A DNA stretch of 63,325 bases from JBDKGH01 sp039798265 (GTDB taxonomy: Bacteria > Bacteroidota > Bacteroidia > Flavobacteriales_D > Sanyastnellaceae). Shown one piece after another: positions 8,829 to 18,571 of this stretch. Made by a program: the position numbers and the translations under genes. Every line of letters begins with the position of its first letter. The first letter of the stretch is position 1. The DNA lies in the NCBI GenBank assembly GCA_039798265.1, contig JBDKGH010000073.1, positions 1 to 63,325 of the forward strand. The letters run 5' to 3'. The notes beneath the pieces are model-generated. The model was not told the origin of the DNA. It worked only from the letters and a program-made list of their open reading frames with translations, and ran no database searches.

Positions 8829-10384
8829 GCCAACAAAAGTTCGGCTAGTTTATCGGCCACTTTTTCACCATCAATAGCGGCAGATACAATGCCTCCAGCA
8901 TAACCGGCGCCTTCGCCACAAGGAAACAAATTGCTGATTTCAGTATGCGCCAGTGTTTCGATATTTCTGGGTATGCGTATGGGAGAACTGGTACGACTTT
9001 CTGGAGCCACGAGAACTGCCTCATTCGTATAATATCCGCGCATTTTTTTGCCAAAGGCTACAAAGCCCTCTTGTAAGGTTTTGACAATGTAGGGTGGCAG
9101 AATTTGGTCGAGACGAGCGGAAACCAAGCCCGGTTGATAAGAACAATCGGGTAAAGAGCTACTAAGGCGACCCTCTACGAAATCAATCATACGCTGGGCG
9201 GGAACTCGTTGGGTTTTTCCGGCTGCTTCCCAGCACAGTTTTTCTACTTGCGATTGAAAGGCTAGCCCTGCTAATTCACCGTGTTGGTGAAAAGGCTTCA
9301 CATCTTCCCAATCTACGGGCACAACGATTCCCGAATTAGCCCAAGGATTATTTCTTTTACTTGGCGACCAGCCGTTGGTTACCACTTCTTCGTGGCCTGT
9401 AGCGCAGGGAGCAATAATACCCCCCGGGCACATACAAAAAGAATACACGCTTTTTAATTTGGCTTGGTGCACCAAATTATAGGCAGCGGGAGGTAAGTAA
9501 GGACCTCTGTCATCGCAATGATATTGAACGCTATCTATTATTTGTTGAGGGTGTTCTGCACGCACGCCAAGTGCAAAAGGTTTAAATTCAATCGCTATTT
9601 TTTTATCACTTAATAAATGAAAAATGTCTCGAGCAGAGTGGCCTGTCGCGAGAATAAAAGCACCTGCTTTTATTTCGGTGCTGCCATTAATGACGGCTTT
9701 TGTAATGCATTTATTTTCAATAATTAAATCTGTAAGTTTCGAGTTAAAATGCACTTCTCCACCTAATTCGATCACTTTATTTCTGATTGCTGCAATTATT
9801 TTGGGCAGCTTATTCGTGCCGATGTGAGGGTGTGCTTCTTGCAAAATGGCTTCTGAAGCGCCGAACTCAACGAGGGTTTCAAGAATTCTTCTTACATCGC
9901 CGCGTTTGGTAGATCGGGTATATAATTTACCGTCGCTGTAGGTTCCTGCGCCACCTTCACCAAAGCAATAGTTCGAATCGGGGTTTACGATATGTTCTTT
10001 ATGAATGGCCGCTAAGTCGCGCCTTCTCGCTTGTACGTCTTTCCCACGCTCAACTACAATGGGTTTGATTCCTTTTTCAATTAATTGAAGAGCAGCGAAA
10101 AGCCCCGCTGGCCCGGCCCCAATCACCACAGCTCTCTTATTGTCCGATACCGGTTGCCATTGGCGCGGATTGAACCAGGGCATTGCAGGTTGTTGCGGTG
10201 CAAGGATGAGAAGACGTAAATTGATTTTTATTGCTCTTTGGCGAGCATCAATAGATCTTTTTAAAACTTGCCAGTGATGGTCTTTCGAAAATGTTCCGTC
10301 GTATTGTTTACGGATTACGTCGCGCAGCAATTGATCGTCTGCAGCTTGTTGTGGTGAAACAACGAGGTCGATGGTAGTATTCAT
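8825..10384 (-). CDS. FAD/NAD(P)-dependent dehydrogenase of the COG2509 type
   Basis: A 519-aa flavoprotein. The first ~90 residues form the small N-terminal domain found in this family (VIRKQYDGTFSKDHHW). The dinucleotide-binding motif AVVIGAGPAGLFAALQL follows (about 86-102), ending in VVERGKDV. The strongly conserved CFGEGGAGTYSDGKLYTR segment comes near residue 145, and a C-terminal FPCGEGAGYAGGIVSAAIDG FAD-contact motif closes the protein. The family is widespread in bacteria without a defined substrate. Its start is about 50 bases from the terminator of the AT-hook gene, so it has its own promoter or uses readthrough. Confidence 0.88.
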   Translation of the reverse strand: MNTTIDLVVSPQQAADDQLLRDVIRKQYDGTFSKDHHWQVLKRSIDARQRAIKINLRLLILAPQQPAMPWFNPRQWQPVSDNKRAVVIGAGPAGLFAALQLIEKGIKPIVVERGKDVQARRRDLAAIHKEHIVNPDSNYCFGEGGAGTYSDGKLYTRSTKRGDVRRILETLVEFGASEAILQEAHPHIGTNKLPKIIAAIRNKVIELGGEVHFNSKLTDLIIENKCITKAVINGSTEIKAGAFILATGHSARDIFHLLSDKKIAIEFKPFALGVRAEHPQQIIDSVQYHCDDRGPYLPPAAYNLVHQAKLKSVYSFCMCPGGIIAPCATGHEEVVTNGWSPSKRNNPWANSGIVVPVDWEDVKPFHQHGELAGLAFQSQVEKLCWEAAGKTQRVPAQRMIDFVEGRLSSSLPDCSYQPGLVSARLDQILPPYIVKTLQEGFVAFGKKMRGYYTNEAVLVAPESRTSSPIRIPRNIETLAHTEISNLFPCGEGAGYAGGIVSAAIDGEKVADKLAELLLA

Positions 10385-10432
10385 GTCAAGTTGGTCTATT
10401 CAACCAAAATTGGTAGGCAGCAAATGTAGGTC

Positions 10433-10465
10433 AAAAAAAAGTCCGCCAGGATGGGCGGACTTTTT
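10433..10465 (-). terminator. Bidirectional intrinsic terminator
   Basis: A 7-bp G+C-rich stem (GTCCGCC / GGCGGAC, loop AGGATG) is flanked by eight A on the left and five T on the right, so it can terminate on either strand. By position it serves the AT-hook gene read on the minus strand. Confidence 0.85.
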
Positions 10466-10481
10466 ATCGTTGACTTGATAA

Positions 10482-10904
10482 TTATGCATTTTCTGAAGAA
10501 GCAGCGGGAGCAGCTGATGTGCTCGCCGACTTGCGTGGGCGACCAGCATTTGACTTTTTAGCTTTTCCTGCTTTCTTACCTGCTGGACGGCCTGGTTTAG
10601 CTTTCGCTACAACGGCTTTTTTAGCAGCTGTTTTTTTACCGGCTGTTTTTGGGCCCGGTTTTTTTGCTCCTGGTTTGTTTTTAGAACCCTTTGGACGACC
10701 GCGTTTGCCGCTGCCTTTTTTCTTTGGACTACCTTTTCCAGCAGCCTTTACGATTGAATCGATGTCTCCTGTAGAGAATTTGGCTTTACGTCCGCGACCT
10801 GATGCTGTAGCAGCAATCAAATTAGCAGCGTCAACCAATGCATGCAATTCTTTTTCGCGTGCAGCAATCTCTTGCTTTAACGCAGATAAAATTTTAGATG
10901 ACAT
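10482..10904 (-). CDS. AT-hook / histone H1-like basic DNA-binding protein
   Basis: 140 aa. Residues 1-40 are predicted helical (LSALKQEIAAREKELHALVDAANLIAA). A short link is followed by a Lys/Ala/Gly/Pro-rich tail with at least three AT-hook-like GRP cores (GKRGRPKGSKNK, KPGRPAGKK, NAGRPRKS). It ends in an uncharged Ala/Ser stretch. Such proteins bind the minor groove of A+T-rich DNA and are usually treated as nucleoid-associated or histone H1-like; that role is inferred from composition. It is a single-gene transcript with a good promoter (10930-10958) and terminator (10433-10465), consistent with strong expression. An antisense frame over the same bases is a codon-bias shadow. Confidence 0.8.
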   Translation of the reverse strand: MSSKILSALKQEIAAREKELHALVDAANLIAATASGRGRKAKFSTGDIDSIVKAAGKGSPKKKGSGKRGRPKGSKNKPGAKKPGPKTAGKKTAAKKAVVAKAKPGRPAGKKAGKAKKSNAGRPRKSASTSAAPAASSENA

Positions 10905-10929
10905 GTGCGTGGTATTTTATAATTCGGAG

Positions 10930-10958
10930 CAAATATATATGATTCCTCATTTTTTCAA
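10930..10958 (-). promoter_or_regulatory. Bacteroidota-type promoter for the AT-hook gene
   Basis: Read on the minus strand, TTG at 10958-10956 is followed after 18 bases by TATATTTG at 10937-10930, a full match to the TAnnTTTG -7 element. The gene starts 26 bases further on, at 10904. Confidence 0.6.
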
Positions 10959-11428
10959 TTTTATTTTTTTAATCTCGAACTGTTAATTAATGTCATTATT
11001 TTCCGAATGGCCTGATAGTACTCAGTTTTTGCGCGTAGGAGGCAATGCTTTTTGAGAGAGGGTAGGTGTGTTTTTTTGATAAATGTCAATATTTTTTTTG
11101 GATAAAAAAAGTCTGAAACAGATGACGTATTTTTTTTCTATTTCTTTGTTTATGAAACTTGAGGGATGTTTAATCGGCCGATAATTCAGCATTTTTGAAG
11201 GAGCGAAGGGCTTGATTACAATGGGTTATTTTGAACTGTAAAGATTAAAAGGTTTACTCCCTTTTGTCTTGCGTAAATTTTATTTGATTGAAATTTGATT
11301 TTCAGGTAGGGCTCATCTGGTCGAATGCTTGTTCAATAGTGCGGTTAAAACATTGTGCTACTTTGATGAGGAAAGCATAGAGAATAAAGGGGCTTTGCAG
11401 TACATTCGCCGAAAATTTTGTTGAGTCT
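10959..11428. other. Long gene-free region upstream of the E1 dehydrogenase gene
   Basis: About 470 bases with T-runs and no open frame longer than about 20 codons. I find no convincing TAnnTTTG element on the plus strand, no tRNA-like fold and no clear hairpin. It must contain the promoter of the dehydrogenase gene. It may also hold an untranslated leader or a small RNA, but nothing in the sequence shows this. Confidence 0.4.
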
Positions 11429-13438
11429 ATGTTAACAGCCAAAAAGCCCGTGATTGCATTCGATCGCAAAGGATTGACAGATGAGGAGTTGCTTAAATTG
11501 TATAAGGCTATACTCTTACCTCGTTTGATCGAGGAAAAGATGCTTAGTCAATTGCGTTTGGGTAAGATTTCCAAATGGTTCAGCAGCTTTGGTCAGGAGG
11601 CAATATCTATCGGTGTGGCTTTGGCTATGCAAGAGGACGAGTTCATTCTTCCGATGCACAGAAACTTGGGCATATTTACCGGACGAAATCTGCCGCTTCA
11701 TGAATTGTTTGCTCAATTTCAAGGAAAAGAATCGGGCTACACCAAAGGGCGTGACCGATCGTTTCACTTTGGAACAAAAAAGCATCATGTGGTAGGGATG
11801 ATTTCTCACTTAGGCCCGCAATTGGGAATTGCAGACGGTATTGCCTTGGCGGCAAAACTCGGTGAAGAGCAAAAGGCGACCATTGTGTTTTGCGGTGACG
11901 GCGGAGCGAGTGAGGGTGATTTTCATGAAGCTTTAAATGTGGCGACTGTTTGGGACTTGCCGGTTATTATTGGTATCGAGAATAACTCATGGGGACTATC
12001 TACTCCTAGTCGCGAACAATTCCGATGCGCGCAATTTATCGACAAAGCAATTGGCTATGGAATGCCCAAAGAAGATGCGATACAAATTGACGGTAACAAC
12101 ATCATTGAAGTTTATACCACCGTTAAAAAAACAGCGGAGAGTATTCGCAAAAATCCACGTCCCATTCTAATGGAATTTATGACCTTCCGTATTCGTGGTC
12201 ATGAAGAAGCTTCGGGAACGAAGTATTATCCAGGTGGATTGATCGAATCATGGGAGAAAAAAGATCCTGTAGATAATTACGAAGCGTGGTTGTTGCAGAA
12301 AAAAGTGATTTCAGAAGAACAAGTATTGTCTATTCGTGCCGAAATCAAACAGCAAATAGCGGATGCCTTGAAAATTGCTTATGACGAGCCGAATATTGTT
12401 CCTTCTACTGAAAAAGAAGTGGCTGATTTATTTAAGCCCTTCGATCAAGTAGAGCAAGCGCCTCAAGGAGGAAAATCTACTAAGCGTCTCATTGATGCTA
12501 TATCTGACGGCCTTCGTGAAAGTATGCGTAAGCACGATAAGCTGGTATTGATGGGTCAAGACATTGGTGAGTATGGAGGCGTATTCAAAGTGACAGAGGG
12601 TTTTGTTCAAGAGTTTGGCAAAAACCGCGTTCGAAACACCCCCTTGTGCGAGTCGGCCATTGTGGGCGCAGCCTTAGGTTTATCCATGAAAGGATGGAAG
12701 AGCATGGTAGAAATGCAATTCGCTGATTTTGTTACCTGTGGATTCAATCAGATCGTAAATAATTTGGCCAAATTGCATTACCGCTGGGCAGAAAACGCCG
12801 ATGTGGTGGTGCGTATGCCAACAGGGGCAGGAGTTGCAGCAGGTCCTTTTCATAGCCAAAGCAATGAAGCTTGGTTTTTCCATACCCCAGGATTGAAAAT
12901 AGCTTATCCAGCCTTTCCTGCAGATGCCAAAGGCTTGCTTTGCCAGTCGTTTGAAGATCCGAATCCGGTGATGTTCTTCGAACACAAAGCGTTGTACAGA
13001 AGCATTGAGCAAGAAGTGCCAGATGGCTATTACACCTTGCCATTCGGGAAAGCTAATGTGTTGAAAGAGGGAAGTGATTTTACCATTGTTACTTATGGAT
13101 TAGGTGTGCATTGGGCCTTGCAAATGATGAATGAAAACCCAGCTCTATCAGGCGATTTGATTGATTTGCGCACCTTGGCACCTTTGGATACCGACACCAT
13201 TTATGCGTCCGTAAGAAAGACAGGTCGTGTGCTTGTTCTCCATGAAGATTGCTTAACAGGCGGAATAGGAGGGGAGTTGGTGAGTTTGATTACCGAAAAC
13301 TGCTTTACTTCGTTAGACGCACCTGTGATGCGCGTAGCGAGTTTAGACACTCCAGTGCCATTTAACGCAGAATTGGAGAAGAACTTTTTAGCCAATGCTC
13401 GATTGAAAGAAAAACTCGATAGCTTATTGAAATTCTAA
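11429..13438 (+). CDS. Fused E1 alpha/beta subunit of a thiamine-dependent 2-oxoacid dehydrogenase
   Basis: 669 aa. The alpha half (1-340) has the thiamine diphosphate motif from G156-D157-G158 to N185-N186 and the GHEEAS segment that follows the binding site. The beta half (about 348-669) begins with KRLIDAISDGLRESM and contains QDIGEYGGVFKVTEG, NTPLCESAIVGAALG and the C-terminal VLVLHEDCLTGGIGGE transketolase C-terminal motif. Together they would decarboxylate a 2-oxoacid (branched-chain type or pyruvate) and pass the acyl group to an E2 lipoyl protein, which is not encoded nearby. Alpha-beta fusions of this kind are common in Bacteroidota. The stop is immediately followed by the GTG start of the hydrolase gene. 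The exact substrate is uncertain. Confidence 0.92.
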   Translation: MLTAKKPVIAFDRKGLTDEELLKLYKAILLPRLIEEKMLSQLRLGKISKWFSSFGQEAISIGVALAMQEDEFILPMHRNLGIFTGRNLPLHELFAQFQGKESGYTKGRDRSFHFGTKKHHVVGMISHLGPQLGIADGIALAAKLGEEQKATIVFCGDGGASEGDFHEALNVATVWDLPVIIGIENNSWGLSTPSREQFRCAQFIDKAIGYGMPKEDAIQIDGNNIIEVYTTVKKTAESIRKNPRPILMEFMTFRIRGHEEASGTKYYPGGLIESWEKKDPVDNYEAWLLQKKVISEEQVLSIRAEIKQQIADALKIAYDEPNIVPSTEKEVADLFKPFDQVEQAPQGGKSTKRLIDAISDGLRESMRKHDKLVLMGQDIGEYGGVFKVTEGFVQEFGKNRVRNTPLCESAIVGAALGLSMKGWKSMVEMQFADFVTCGFNQIVNNLAKLHYRWAENADVVVRMPTGAGVAAGPFHSQSNEAWFFHTPGLKIAYPAFPADAKGLLCQSFEDPNPVMFFEHKALYRSIEQEVPDGYYTLPFGKANVLKEGSDFTIVTYGLGVHWALQMMNENPALSGDLIDLRTLAPLDTDTIYASVRKTGRVLVLHEDCLTGGIGGELVSLITENCFTSLDAPVMRVASLDTPVPFNAELEKNFLANARLKEKLDSLLKF

Positions 13439-14242
13439 GTGCTGCAACTGGTCCTTCATACCCTTTGGGTTGCTGCGTTGATTTACGCAGGGGCATGTGT
13501 ATTGTACTTTTTGATTCAAGAAAAATTCATTTTTGTCCCCACCTTGCCAGGCGAGCCGTTTGAAATCAAATTGGCTAGCCCCACTCAAGAGTTTATGATT
13601 GATACGCCCTATGGTGGGTGTATTCATACTTTGCTCATTCAATCACCGCAGTCGAAGGGATTGATCTTTTATCTTCATGGCAATACAGGCAGCCTTAAGC
13701 GTTGGCAATTTATGGCCGAAGAGGCGGCCAGTCATGGCTACGATGTGTTTGTAATGGACTACCGAGGTTATGGGAAAAGTACAGGAAAGCGCACGGAAGC
13801 CATTCTTCATCGAGATGTCGAATTTTGTTACGATTGGATCATAGAGCAGCATAAACCGGAACGGAAGGTCATTTACGGCAGATCGCTGGGGACGGGATTT
13901 GCCACACGCTTGGCTTCCCGACGGGAGGCAGATATGCTGGTGTTGGAAACGCCCTATTTTAATTTTATCGATGTAGCCCAATATTATCTCCCATTCCTTC
14001 CCGTGAGGTGGCTATTGCGGTATAAATTCCGGTCAGATCTTTATTTGAAAAATGTTTCATGTCGAACCCATATTTTCCATGGGACTAAAGATTTGGTAGT
14101 TCCTTATAAATCAGCACTTAAACTGTTTCGCTCCGTTCCAGAGTCTAAGTCTTTGACTATGACAGTTATACCCGGAGGCAAGCACAGTAACTTGAATCGG
14201 TTCCCCTTGTTTCGGGAGCGTTTAAAGAACTTCCTGAAATAG
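13439..14242 (+). CDS. Membrane-anchored alpha/beta hydrolase (ABHD13/BEM46-like)
   Basis: 267 aa. It starts with GTG directly after the preceding TAA (zero-base gap); no other start would keep the N-terminal hydrophobic anchor (about residues 4-27). The hydrolase core has the oxyanion segment FYLHGNTGS, the DYRGYGKSTG strand and the nucleophile elbow G147-R-S149-L-G. A C-terminal TKDLVVP (Asp) and GGKHSNL (His) complete a Ser-Asp-His triad. Such proteins are esterases or thioesterases facing the periplasm or cytoplasm; the substrate is unknown. Tight spacing puts it in one operon with the E1 gene. Confidence 0.85.
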   Translation: MLQLVLHTLWVAALIYAGACVLYFLIQEKFIFVPTLPGEPFEIKLASPTQEFMIDTPYGGCIHTLLIQSPQSKGLIFYLHGNTGSLKRWQFMAEEAASHGYDVFVMDYRGYGKSTGKRTEAILHRDVEFCYDWIIEQHKPERKVIYGRSLGTGFATRLASRREADMLVLETPYFNFIDVAQYYLPFLPVRWLLRYKFRSDLYLKNVSCRTHIFHGTKDLVVPYKSALKLFRSVPESKSLTMTVIPGGKHSNLNRFPLFRERLKNFLK

Positions 14243-14407
14243 AGCTGGTTAGGAAAGAATCCAATTCTTGATTGGAGAAAGCTAGAAAAGGAGGTGAATA
14301 AATAAGGAAATCCGCGTCCTGTTTATTACTTTCGCAACTTCGAGGTGTTGTGTGAGCAACTAAAAGCTTGCAAAGCTCGACTTGTAAAAAATAGCTTAAG
14401 ATCGATT

Positions 14408-17400
14408 ATGCTGAAAAATCTACTGTGGATTCTTACGATTTCGTGTTTAGGACTGACCAAGGCTTACAGCCAGGCACCTACTCCGGTAGTGGAATACATT
14501 GCGCACTATGGCAATTATGGTGATGGCCAAGACTTGACTGGTTATGTGACCTATCGCGTTTATTTGCAGTTTAGCCCTACGGCTATCAATCCAGCCCTTG
14601 GCTCTATTTACGCTGCGGTAGCGGATATTGGTCCTACCAGTATCATCAACGTGAACACCGATTGCGGCAATTTTTTCCAGCATGACTTCGGAGGACCAAC
14701 TGTTGAGCCGATCAACTGCGCATTACTCAACGTTTATCCCTCTTTGCGTTATGACTCTTTTTTCACAGTTGGTAATTTATGCAAAGCACCCGGTAATTCA
14801 GCTTTGAATACCATTACCCTTGATTTGCCGCTTTTACAAGCTTGGGAAAATGATAACAATGACGGTGACTATTTCGATGGTCCGAACAGCATGACCTTAT
14901 CGAATACCGCATTTTTTCACCTTCCAGTAAACGATGTCCTCAACATCCCCGATGCGAATGATCGAGTTCTCATTGGTCAGTTTACTACTTGCGGAAACCT
15001 TTGTCTTACTTACAGCATTCAATATTACAACAACTACACGGGCCCAAACGGGGTGTACGAAACAGCTTTGCAAACAGTGTGTTTTGATCATCCTTGTTTG
15101 AGTTTGCCAATGGACACTGATGCGGCTGTTACGGCAGTTGATTGTTTTGGTGACCCAACTCAGGTTGTATTTGATGACGGCGGTTACAATGGTGTTGACT
15201 ATACCCTTTACAACGGCAACACCATTGGAAGCGGCACAGTTGCCAACACCTACACGAACCAAACAGCAGGATTAACCATTAACAGTCTTGCTCCTGGCGA
15301 TTATTACGCCACTATGATCGATGATGCTGGATGTAGAGATACTTCCGCAGTATTTACGATTAGCATTCCAGATGAATTATTGTTTGATGCTACCCTTGTT
15401 CAGGACATTCTTTGTTTCGGTGATACAGATGGGTCCATTCAAGTGACGTGCTCAGGAGGAACAGGAAACTTGACCGTAGATATCAACGGCACAGGCAATT
15501 ATGCTTGTGGATCATTGATTACCGATTTGAGCTGCGGACAAAAAGTAGTTACTGTAACAGACGAAAATGGATGTGAGGCTACAGAGACCATTACGCTAGC
15601 TTGTCCAACAGATTTAGTAACAACACTAACTAGCACCAATATCCCTTGTTATGGTTACGACAACGGAACAATTACCGGAACCGTTACAGGAGGCACAGGA
15701 ACAAAGGTGGTTGATCTCATCCTTAACTCAGGAGTGGTCAATACGGTTTCTGGTACAGGTACGGTCAATGTTAATTTCACTGGATTGGATTCAGGTATTT
15801 ACACAGTTCAGGTAACAGATGCAAACGGTTGTGTTGATATAGCGAATTTCACTATTACTGAACCAAATGAGTTTAGTGCAACGACTACAACCGAACCTAC
15901 AATTTGCTTTGGCTCTTGCAATGGATCAGTAGCCTTCAACACCTTCGGAGGCACGCCAGCCTTTACAACTGAAGTGCTTAATGCAGCAGGTGTGGTGCAA
16001 AATAACTTGAATGCGCTTTGTGCAGGAACATATACCTGGACCATTACGGATGGCAATGATTGCGATATCACCGGTGAGTTTATTATTGAAGAACCCGCAG
16101 ATTTAACCTACGAATTAGCTGTAGTGGATGAGTCTTGCTTTGGATTTTGTGATGGTGAGATCTCATTGACCAACGTGGCGGGAGGAACGGGAGCATTTGA
16201 TTATGTATTGACTCCTAACTCTGGCATTTGTCAAGCCCCCTGTGCAGGAACGAATATTACATACACAGCACTTTGTGATGGTACCTACAGCATACGCATT
16301 ACCGATGAAGCTGGCTGTATCAATCAAATCAACTCCATTGTGGTTCAGTCGCCACCACAGGTGGAAATAATCCTTACTCCAGTCAACGTTTCGTGTTTTG
16401 GTTTTGGTAACGGTTCGGTTACCGTGAGTGGAACAGGTGGAACAGGCGATTTATTTAGTGGATTGGATGGAGCATTGCTGCCTGTTACCTATGATGGACT
16501 GGCCCCCAATAACTACTCTTACACTATTGTAGATGAAAATGGTTGTTCTGCATCAGACGATGTTGAAATTACGGAACCAGCAGTGTTAGAAGCCACATTT
16601 GTTTCTGCCGAAGATGTTAGTTGTGGTGGCGCATGCGACGGTAGCGTCAACTTCCTTGTAGTAGGAGGAACAGCACCTTACGGTTATTTGTTGAACCCCA
16701 ACGGAACAACCGGAAGTGTAAACAATACCATCGGTTCACTTTGTGCAGACGACTATGAGCTGATCATTGAGGACTTGCAAGGTTGTTTGGATACCTTGGA
16801 GTTTAGCGTAAATGAGCCACCAGAAATTGATATTGATGTTCAACTGGATCGCCCAACTTGTACGGGTATGTTTGATGGAGCAGCAATCATTGAAGTAAGT
16901 GGTGGAACAGGGGAGTTGACTACGATCATTGAGCCCAATAGCTTAGATATCGTGAATACAGGAGACACCATCTTTGATATTCTTAACTTAGGTGAGACAG
17001 TAATTATACTTACTGTTTTTGATGAAAACCAATGTAGCATTCGCGATTCGATAGAAGTAGTTCCAGACCTGATTACGAATATGGTTTTGAATACCTTCTC
17101 TTCTCCAGAAACATGTTGGGATATGCAAGATGGTACGGCCACAGTGGCTGTTCAATATGGGTTTGGTCCAATTACTTATCAGTGGGACGACCCGAACATG
17201 CAAACGACGGCTATTGCAACCAACCTGATTTCTAGTGAAACCTACACAGTGATTGTTACGGATAGTATTGGATGCACACTGACTACGGAAGTGTTTATTG
17301 AACCGACTATTGGGTGTTTTTACATTACCAATGCCATCACACCAAACGGTGACGGATCTAATGATCTATGGATGATTGGTGGTTTAGAATTTTTCCCGAA

Positions 17401-17578
17401 CGCAAAGGTTCAAGTGGTGAACCGATGGGGTCAAGTGGTATTTGAATCCACTGGTTATCCTTCTGCATGGGATGGTACCTACAAAGGTGAGCCTCTGCCT
17501 GTAGCAGATTACTACTACATCATTGATTACTCCGAAGAGGCCGATCCTATTATGGGGACTGTAACCATTAAATACTAA
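14408..17578 (+). CDS. Secreted SprB-repeat adhesin with T9SS type B (gliding-type) C-terminal domain
   Basis: 1056 aa. The ATG at 14408 precedes a signal peptide (LLWILTISCLGLTKAYSQ); a GTG frame open from 14345 gives no export signal. An N-terminal domain (about 20-235) is followed by about nine SprB-type repeats of roughly 80 residues, each opening with C-F/Y-G...G-S/T-I/V and closing with Y-x-V-x-V-T-D-x-N-G-C. The last 85 residues form the gliding-motility C-terminal domain: ITPNGDGSNDLW, VVNRWGQVVFES, AWDGTYKGEPLP. This predicts export through T9SS and surface attachment, as an adhesin or matrix protein. It is first in a three-gene operon with a PorP/SprF protein and a small paralogue of its own N-terminal domain. 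It could instead be purely structural. Confidence 0.9.
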   Translation: MLKNLLWILTISCLGLTKAYSQAPTPVVEYIAHYGNYGDGQDLTGYVTYRVYLQFSPTAINPALGSIYAAVADIGPTSIINVNTDCGNFFQHDFGGPTVEPINCALLNVYPSLRYDSFFTVGNLCKAPGNSALNTITLDLPLLQAWENDNNDGDYFDGPNSMTLSNTAFFHLPVNDVLNIPDANDRVLIGQFTTCGNLCLTYSIQYYNNYTGPNGVYETALQTVCFDHPCLSLPMDTDAAVTAVDCFGDPTQVVFDDGGYNGVDYTLYNGNTIGSGTVANTYTNQTAGLTINSLAPGDYYATMIDDAGCRDTSAVFTISIPDELLFDATLVQDILCFGDTDGSIQVTCSGGTGNLTVDINGTGNYACGSLITDLSCGQKVVTVTDENGCEATETITLACPTDLVTTLTSTNIPCYGYDNGTITGTVTGGTGTKVVDLILNSGVVNTVSGTGTVNVNFTGLDSGIYTVQVTDANGCVDIANFTITEPNEFSATTTTEPTICFGSCNGSVAFNTFGGTPAFTTEVLNAAGVVQNNLNALCAGTYTWTITDGNDCDITGEFIIEEPADLTYELAVVDESCFGFCDGEISLTNVAGGTGAFDYVLTPNSGICQAPCAGTNITYTALCDGTYSIRITDEAGCINQINSIVVQSPPQVEIILTPVNVSCFGFGNGSVTVSGTGGTGDLFSGLDGALLPVTYDGLAPNNYSYTIVDENGCSASDDVEITEPAVLEATFVSAEDVSCGGACDGSVNFLVVGGTAPYGYLLNPNGTTGSVNNTIGSLCADDYELIIEDLQGCLDTLEFSVNEPPEIDIDVQLDRPTCTGMFDGAAIIEVSGGTGELTTIIEPNSLDIVNTGDTIFDILNLGETVIILTVFDENQCSIRDSIEVVPDLITNMVLNTFSSPETCWDMQDGTATVAVQYGFGPITYQWDDPNMQTTAIATNLISSETYTVIVTDSIGCTLTTEVFIEPTIGCFYITNAITPNGDGSNDLWMIGGLEFFPNAKVQVVNRWGQVVFESTGYPSAWDGTYKGEPLPVADYYYIIDYSEEADPIMGTVTIKY

Positions 17579-17586
17579 AAACAGCC

Positions 17587-18549
17587 ATGAATAAGAATTA
17601 TCTATTTTCTTTTTTAGTAGTGGCTGTGTTGTTATCAGCTAACGCCAATGCCCAGCAGCTTGCCCGACGTACCCAATTTGCCACGAATACATTTATGGTA
17701 AATCCTGGTGCAGCGGGGACCACGAGTTATGCGCCCATCTATGCTTCTTACCGCAATCAATGGACGGGCTTTAAAAACGCTCCGAGTACCATATTGTTAA
17801 CGGGGCATACGTCTTTTTCCAAAGGATTTGCAGGAGGCGTAAAAGCTTATCGCGATGACACAGGAGGAGCCATTTCTCGCACTGGAGTTGAACTCACAGG
17901 TGCCTATTCGGCTAAGTTGACTCAAGATGATGCAGTGAGCTTCGGATTGAGTGTAGGCGGAAATCAATTGGTATTCGATAACTCGACGCTAGTTGTTTAT
18001 GATCAGAATGATGCCGCTTTAAATAACTTCCAAAAAGAGGTGTCGATGAACTTGACCACTGCCTTTGGTATGTTGGTTTATGGTAAGCAATACTATTTTG
18101 GATTTTCGATTCCGAACTTGGCACAAACCAAATTAGGACTTCAAACATCTGTAGATCCTGGTGATAACCTCAACGTTCGACATTTTCAATTGATGGGTTC
18201 ATACCGTTATTACATCAACGATGTTTTGGATTTACAGCCGAGTGCATTTATGCGCTTCACGGGCAATACACCTGTTCAAACGGATGTAAACATTCGTTTG
18301 AATTACCTCGAAAAAGCATTTGGAGGTATCACCTTTCGCTACAAAGATGCAATTGGCGTAATGGCAGGAGGAACATTCAAAAACTTCGCTTTGATTTATT
18401 CTTATGATTTTACCACAGGAGAAGCAAAGCCATTTAGTCCTCATACCCATGAAGTAACTGTAGGCTATTTGATCCCGAGCAAGCGCGGTCTATTCAAAGC
18501 GAATAATCTTGGTGGTCGTATGTTGGATCGCAGCCGTGTAGTGAACTAA
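17587..18549 (+). CDS. PorP/SprF family type IX secretion outer-membrane protein
   Basis: 320 aa with a signal peptide ending ANANAQQ. The family signature near the N-terminus is clear: an N-P-G-A-A-G motif, then YASYRNQWTGFKNAPSTILLTGHTSF. A long run of amphipathic beta strands follows, fitting a 14-strand outer-membrane barrel. SprF-type proteins are encoded next to a particular cargo and are needed for its delivery to the surface in gliding flavobacteria. Here it lies eight bases after the SprB-repeat adhesin, so the adhesin is its likely client; this is inference from context. The small secreted protein gene follows within 23 bases. Confidence 0.92.
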   Translation: MNKNYLFSFLVVAVLLSANANAQQLARRTQFATNTFMVNPGAAGTTSYAPIYASYRNQWTGFKNAPSTILLTGHTSFSKGFAGGVKAYRDDTGGAISRTGVELTGAYSAKLTQDDAVSFGLSVGGNQLVFDNSTLVVYDQNDAALNNFQKEVSMNLTTAFGMLVYGKQYYFGFSIPNLAQTKLGLQTSVDPGDNLNVRHFQLMGSYRYYINDVLDLQPSAFMRFTGNTPVQTDVNIRLNYLEKAFGGITFRYKDAIGVMAGGTFKNFALIYSYDFTTGEAKPFSPHTHEVTVGYLIPSKRGLFKANNLGGRMLDRSRVVN

Positions 18550-18571
18550 AATGGACATCGATTTTTTGCGT

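Noticed and set aside
10519..10986. 155-codon plus-strand frame across the AT-hook gene
   Set aside because: It reads Lys/Ala/Pro-rich coding sequence backwards; the minus-strand gene has the promoter, terminator and motifs.
11340..11375. TACTTTG at about 11355 as a promoter of the E1 dehydrogenase gene
   Set aside because: The spacing inside the element is one base short of TAnnTTTG and no -33 partner is seen.
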